64,000 bases of DNA from Helopsaltes ochotensis (taxonomy: Eukaryota > Chordata > Aves > Passeriformes > Locustellidae): positions 66,810 to 130,809 of the forward strand of contig VXBM01000016.1 in assembly GCA_013400155.1 (NCBI GenBank), given 5' to 3'. Below, one piece after another: positions 62,201 through 64,000 of the stretch. Position 1 is the stretch's first letter. Each line of letters starts with the position of its first letter. A program made the translations under genes and the position numbers. Below the pieces are notes generated by a model. It saw only the letters and a list, made by a program, of their open reading frames with translations, searched no databases and was not told the origin of the DNA.

Positions 62201-64000
62201 GGTAGAGCCCGAGAAGGACTGACTTTTCTAGTGGGCCTCATGAAATCTCCAGTTTAAGTGTCCTATAATTGACTTCCAACTCTGCCAGGTGCTGTTAAAG
62301 AGAAAGTCAACAGGCTTTATTCTGAAGGGAGAAAGGATGTGCTTCCCTTCTGACCCAGTCTGATACACAGGATGGATGGCCTTAAGTTTTTAAAAATCAC
62401 GAGTAAGGCTCACCGCAACCCAATCACAAGATATTGTGGTGTTAAAACAATAAATTTGGCATTTGAATTACCTTCTGATCTTCAGATTTAGTCAAGAGGT
62501 TTTTTGCCATAGTCTGGAGGGCTAAAAACTTATTTTTTCTAATGGAAGCTGACAATCTGTCAAAATAATTTAAATATAGGACCTTTATGAAAGACACCAA
62601 ATACAGCAGTGTCCTGATAAAAATCACTGACTTTGAGTCCATTTTTTGCCTTGAAGCACACAGAGTGACAGACCTTAGAATTTTCATGCCAGCAAGAGTA
62701 GTTGCAGATCCTATCATTATTTACTTAAATGAAAGATATAACCCTTTTACCGAAGTGTTTTCAGCTAGAAATCAACCTAATAATTTAGTGGATTCAGACC
62801 GGGTACTTATTCTATCCCCATCAATCCAGTATCTGAATGGCTTATAAAATTAAAATATACTAAAAATTTCAAGGTCACTGTCTGTTGGCAGTAATTAAAG
62901 TAGTCTCTCTTTTCTATGAAGAATTACTTTCTTTTCTTTTCTTTTTTTTTTTTAATGTGATTCTGCACTTGATTCTGCATGTGATCTGTTAGTGCTACGA
63001 GTTTATGGGGTGATCATGTTTAAAAGAGAGAAGATTTGAACCTGAAATAAGGGTAGTTTGTGGTTTTGGTTATAAATCCATGAAAGGTCAGCTAGACCAA
63101 AAAATTTAAGTGTGTTTATGATCTCTGTCTTGGAGGGAAAAAAATCTCTTGCTCCAATTGAACAGGAATGCTAACAGTGGCCAAAGACTAGGCATGCAAG
63201 ACAGGATTTTAAGTCTCCTATTCCTCCAGTGTTGGAGACATTGCAGATGAGACCAGGAGACAGACACACACGAATGAGGTCTTTATAGTTAGGATTCATA
63301 TTAGTTATAGTGAAATACTTTGTGGGTCACCTCTCAGTTCTGGAGATTGAAAAGCAATCAGACTGAATAATCTAGATGCTTTTGTAAGTATTATTTGTTA
63401 TTAGGTGGCTCAGATAACTTTGTAGACCCTCCCTGCTAATAAGAACATGAATGTAATGCAAAGTTCATGAAATAGCATGAACAAGGTTTGATTAGAGAGT
63501 CCCCCCTATTTGGAGGGACTATTCTTGATTCATACACCAGATCCAGCTTTTCAGGTAGGTCTAAATGGGCAGAATTAGGTGGTATGGAAAAACAATGACA
63601 TGATATCATAGTCATTAATCCAAAAGACAAGGGACAGTTTTCCAGGTAATAAGTGTTTTGTGATATTCCGGAATAATAAATCTTCATATTTGTGCATGAA
63701 AGGCCACTGCTGCATTACATACAAGCTGAAAATGTATACTTTTTGTCACCAGCTGCTGTAGTGCTGCGTGTGGGCCATCAGACTGCCCCATCAGATTTTC
63801 CTCTCTTTCCTCCATTAGATAACCACTCTGTCAATGATGTACACTGAAGCAGGGAAACTACTGCATCTTCTGTCCCCCCTACCAGATTCCACTCCCTGTG
63901 GGTAACCCAAACCTCACTGTGTTCAACTGCTGACCAAGCAAAGGCACAGGGAGTTTGTGCCTAATGTGTTAACAAGAAAACACATTCAAATTCCTGGACA
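59213..64000. other. Unique AT-rich DNA, no gene seen
   Basis: No recognisable exon or interspersed repeat. T-rich tracts lie at about 60136-60155 and 62928-62953. At 62587-62717 open frames overlap on both strands (86 codons plus, 91 codons minus), neither resembling a known protein. This reflects low stop density rather than evidence of a gene. Confidence 0.5.
62928..62953 (+). repeat. CTTTT/poly-T tract
   Basis: CTTTT units running into a T run. Simple sequence. Confidence 0.75.

Noticed and set aside
1..64000. CRISPR array, tRNA, rRNA or prokaryotic operon
   Set aside because: No regularly spaced direct repeats, no cloverleaf-like A/B boxes noticed, and no operon-like gene packing. The repeat content is avian nuclear.

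Overview
This window reads as bird nuclear DNA from a gene-poor stretch, either intergenic or inside very long introns. The base composition is AT-rich. No open reading frame outside the repeats resembles a known protein, and no rRNA, tRNA, CRISPR array or bacterial-style operon was seen. The avian call rests on repeat content: several fragments of CR1 (chicken repeat 1) LINEs in both orientations, with their C-terminal reverse-transcriptase reading frames still readable, and three LTR-like blocks of avian endogenous-retrovirus type. The LTRs point loosely to Neoaves, perhaps a songbird, but the species cannot be named from the sequence alone. All repeat calls come from recognising sequence, not from a database search.

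Layout. 1-2.6 kb: unique AT-rich DNA with an ATGG microsatellite. 2.6-3.0 kb: minus-strand CR1 with an internal deletion. 3-9 kb: unique DNA. 9.07-9.36 kb: plus-strand CR1 3' end. 11.5-12.25 kb: the best plus-strand CR1 fragment, flanked by a possible 9-bp target duplication. It is followed within about 30 bp by a 139-base poly-T run broken by the window's only N. 16.4 and 17.8 kb: two short CR1 scraps. 19-34 kb: mostly unique, with a 64-base near-perfect hairpin at 29.08-29.14 kb, the most interesting single object here. 34.35-35.1 kb: minus-strand CR1 with a 181-codon remnant frame. 38.4-39.1 kb: two old, diverged CR1/L3-like fragments in a row. 39.5 kb: LTR-like block (minus). 42-52 kb: several weak MIR-like SINE fossils and an isolated GC-rich block at 46.3-46.8 kb with TATA-like sequences facing inward at both edges. 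53.2-53.5 kb: second LTR-like block. 58.33-59.21 kb: a solo LTR of about 0.88 kb (minus). 59.2-64 kb: unique DNA.

No genes work together here. The window is a record of old and middle-aged retroposition in a non-coding domain. Some stretches, such as 26.8-27.2, 35.8-36.3 and 62.6-62.85 kb, are candidates for conserved regulatory DNA, which only cross-species alignment can decide. No previously undescribed multi-gene system was found.
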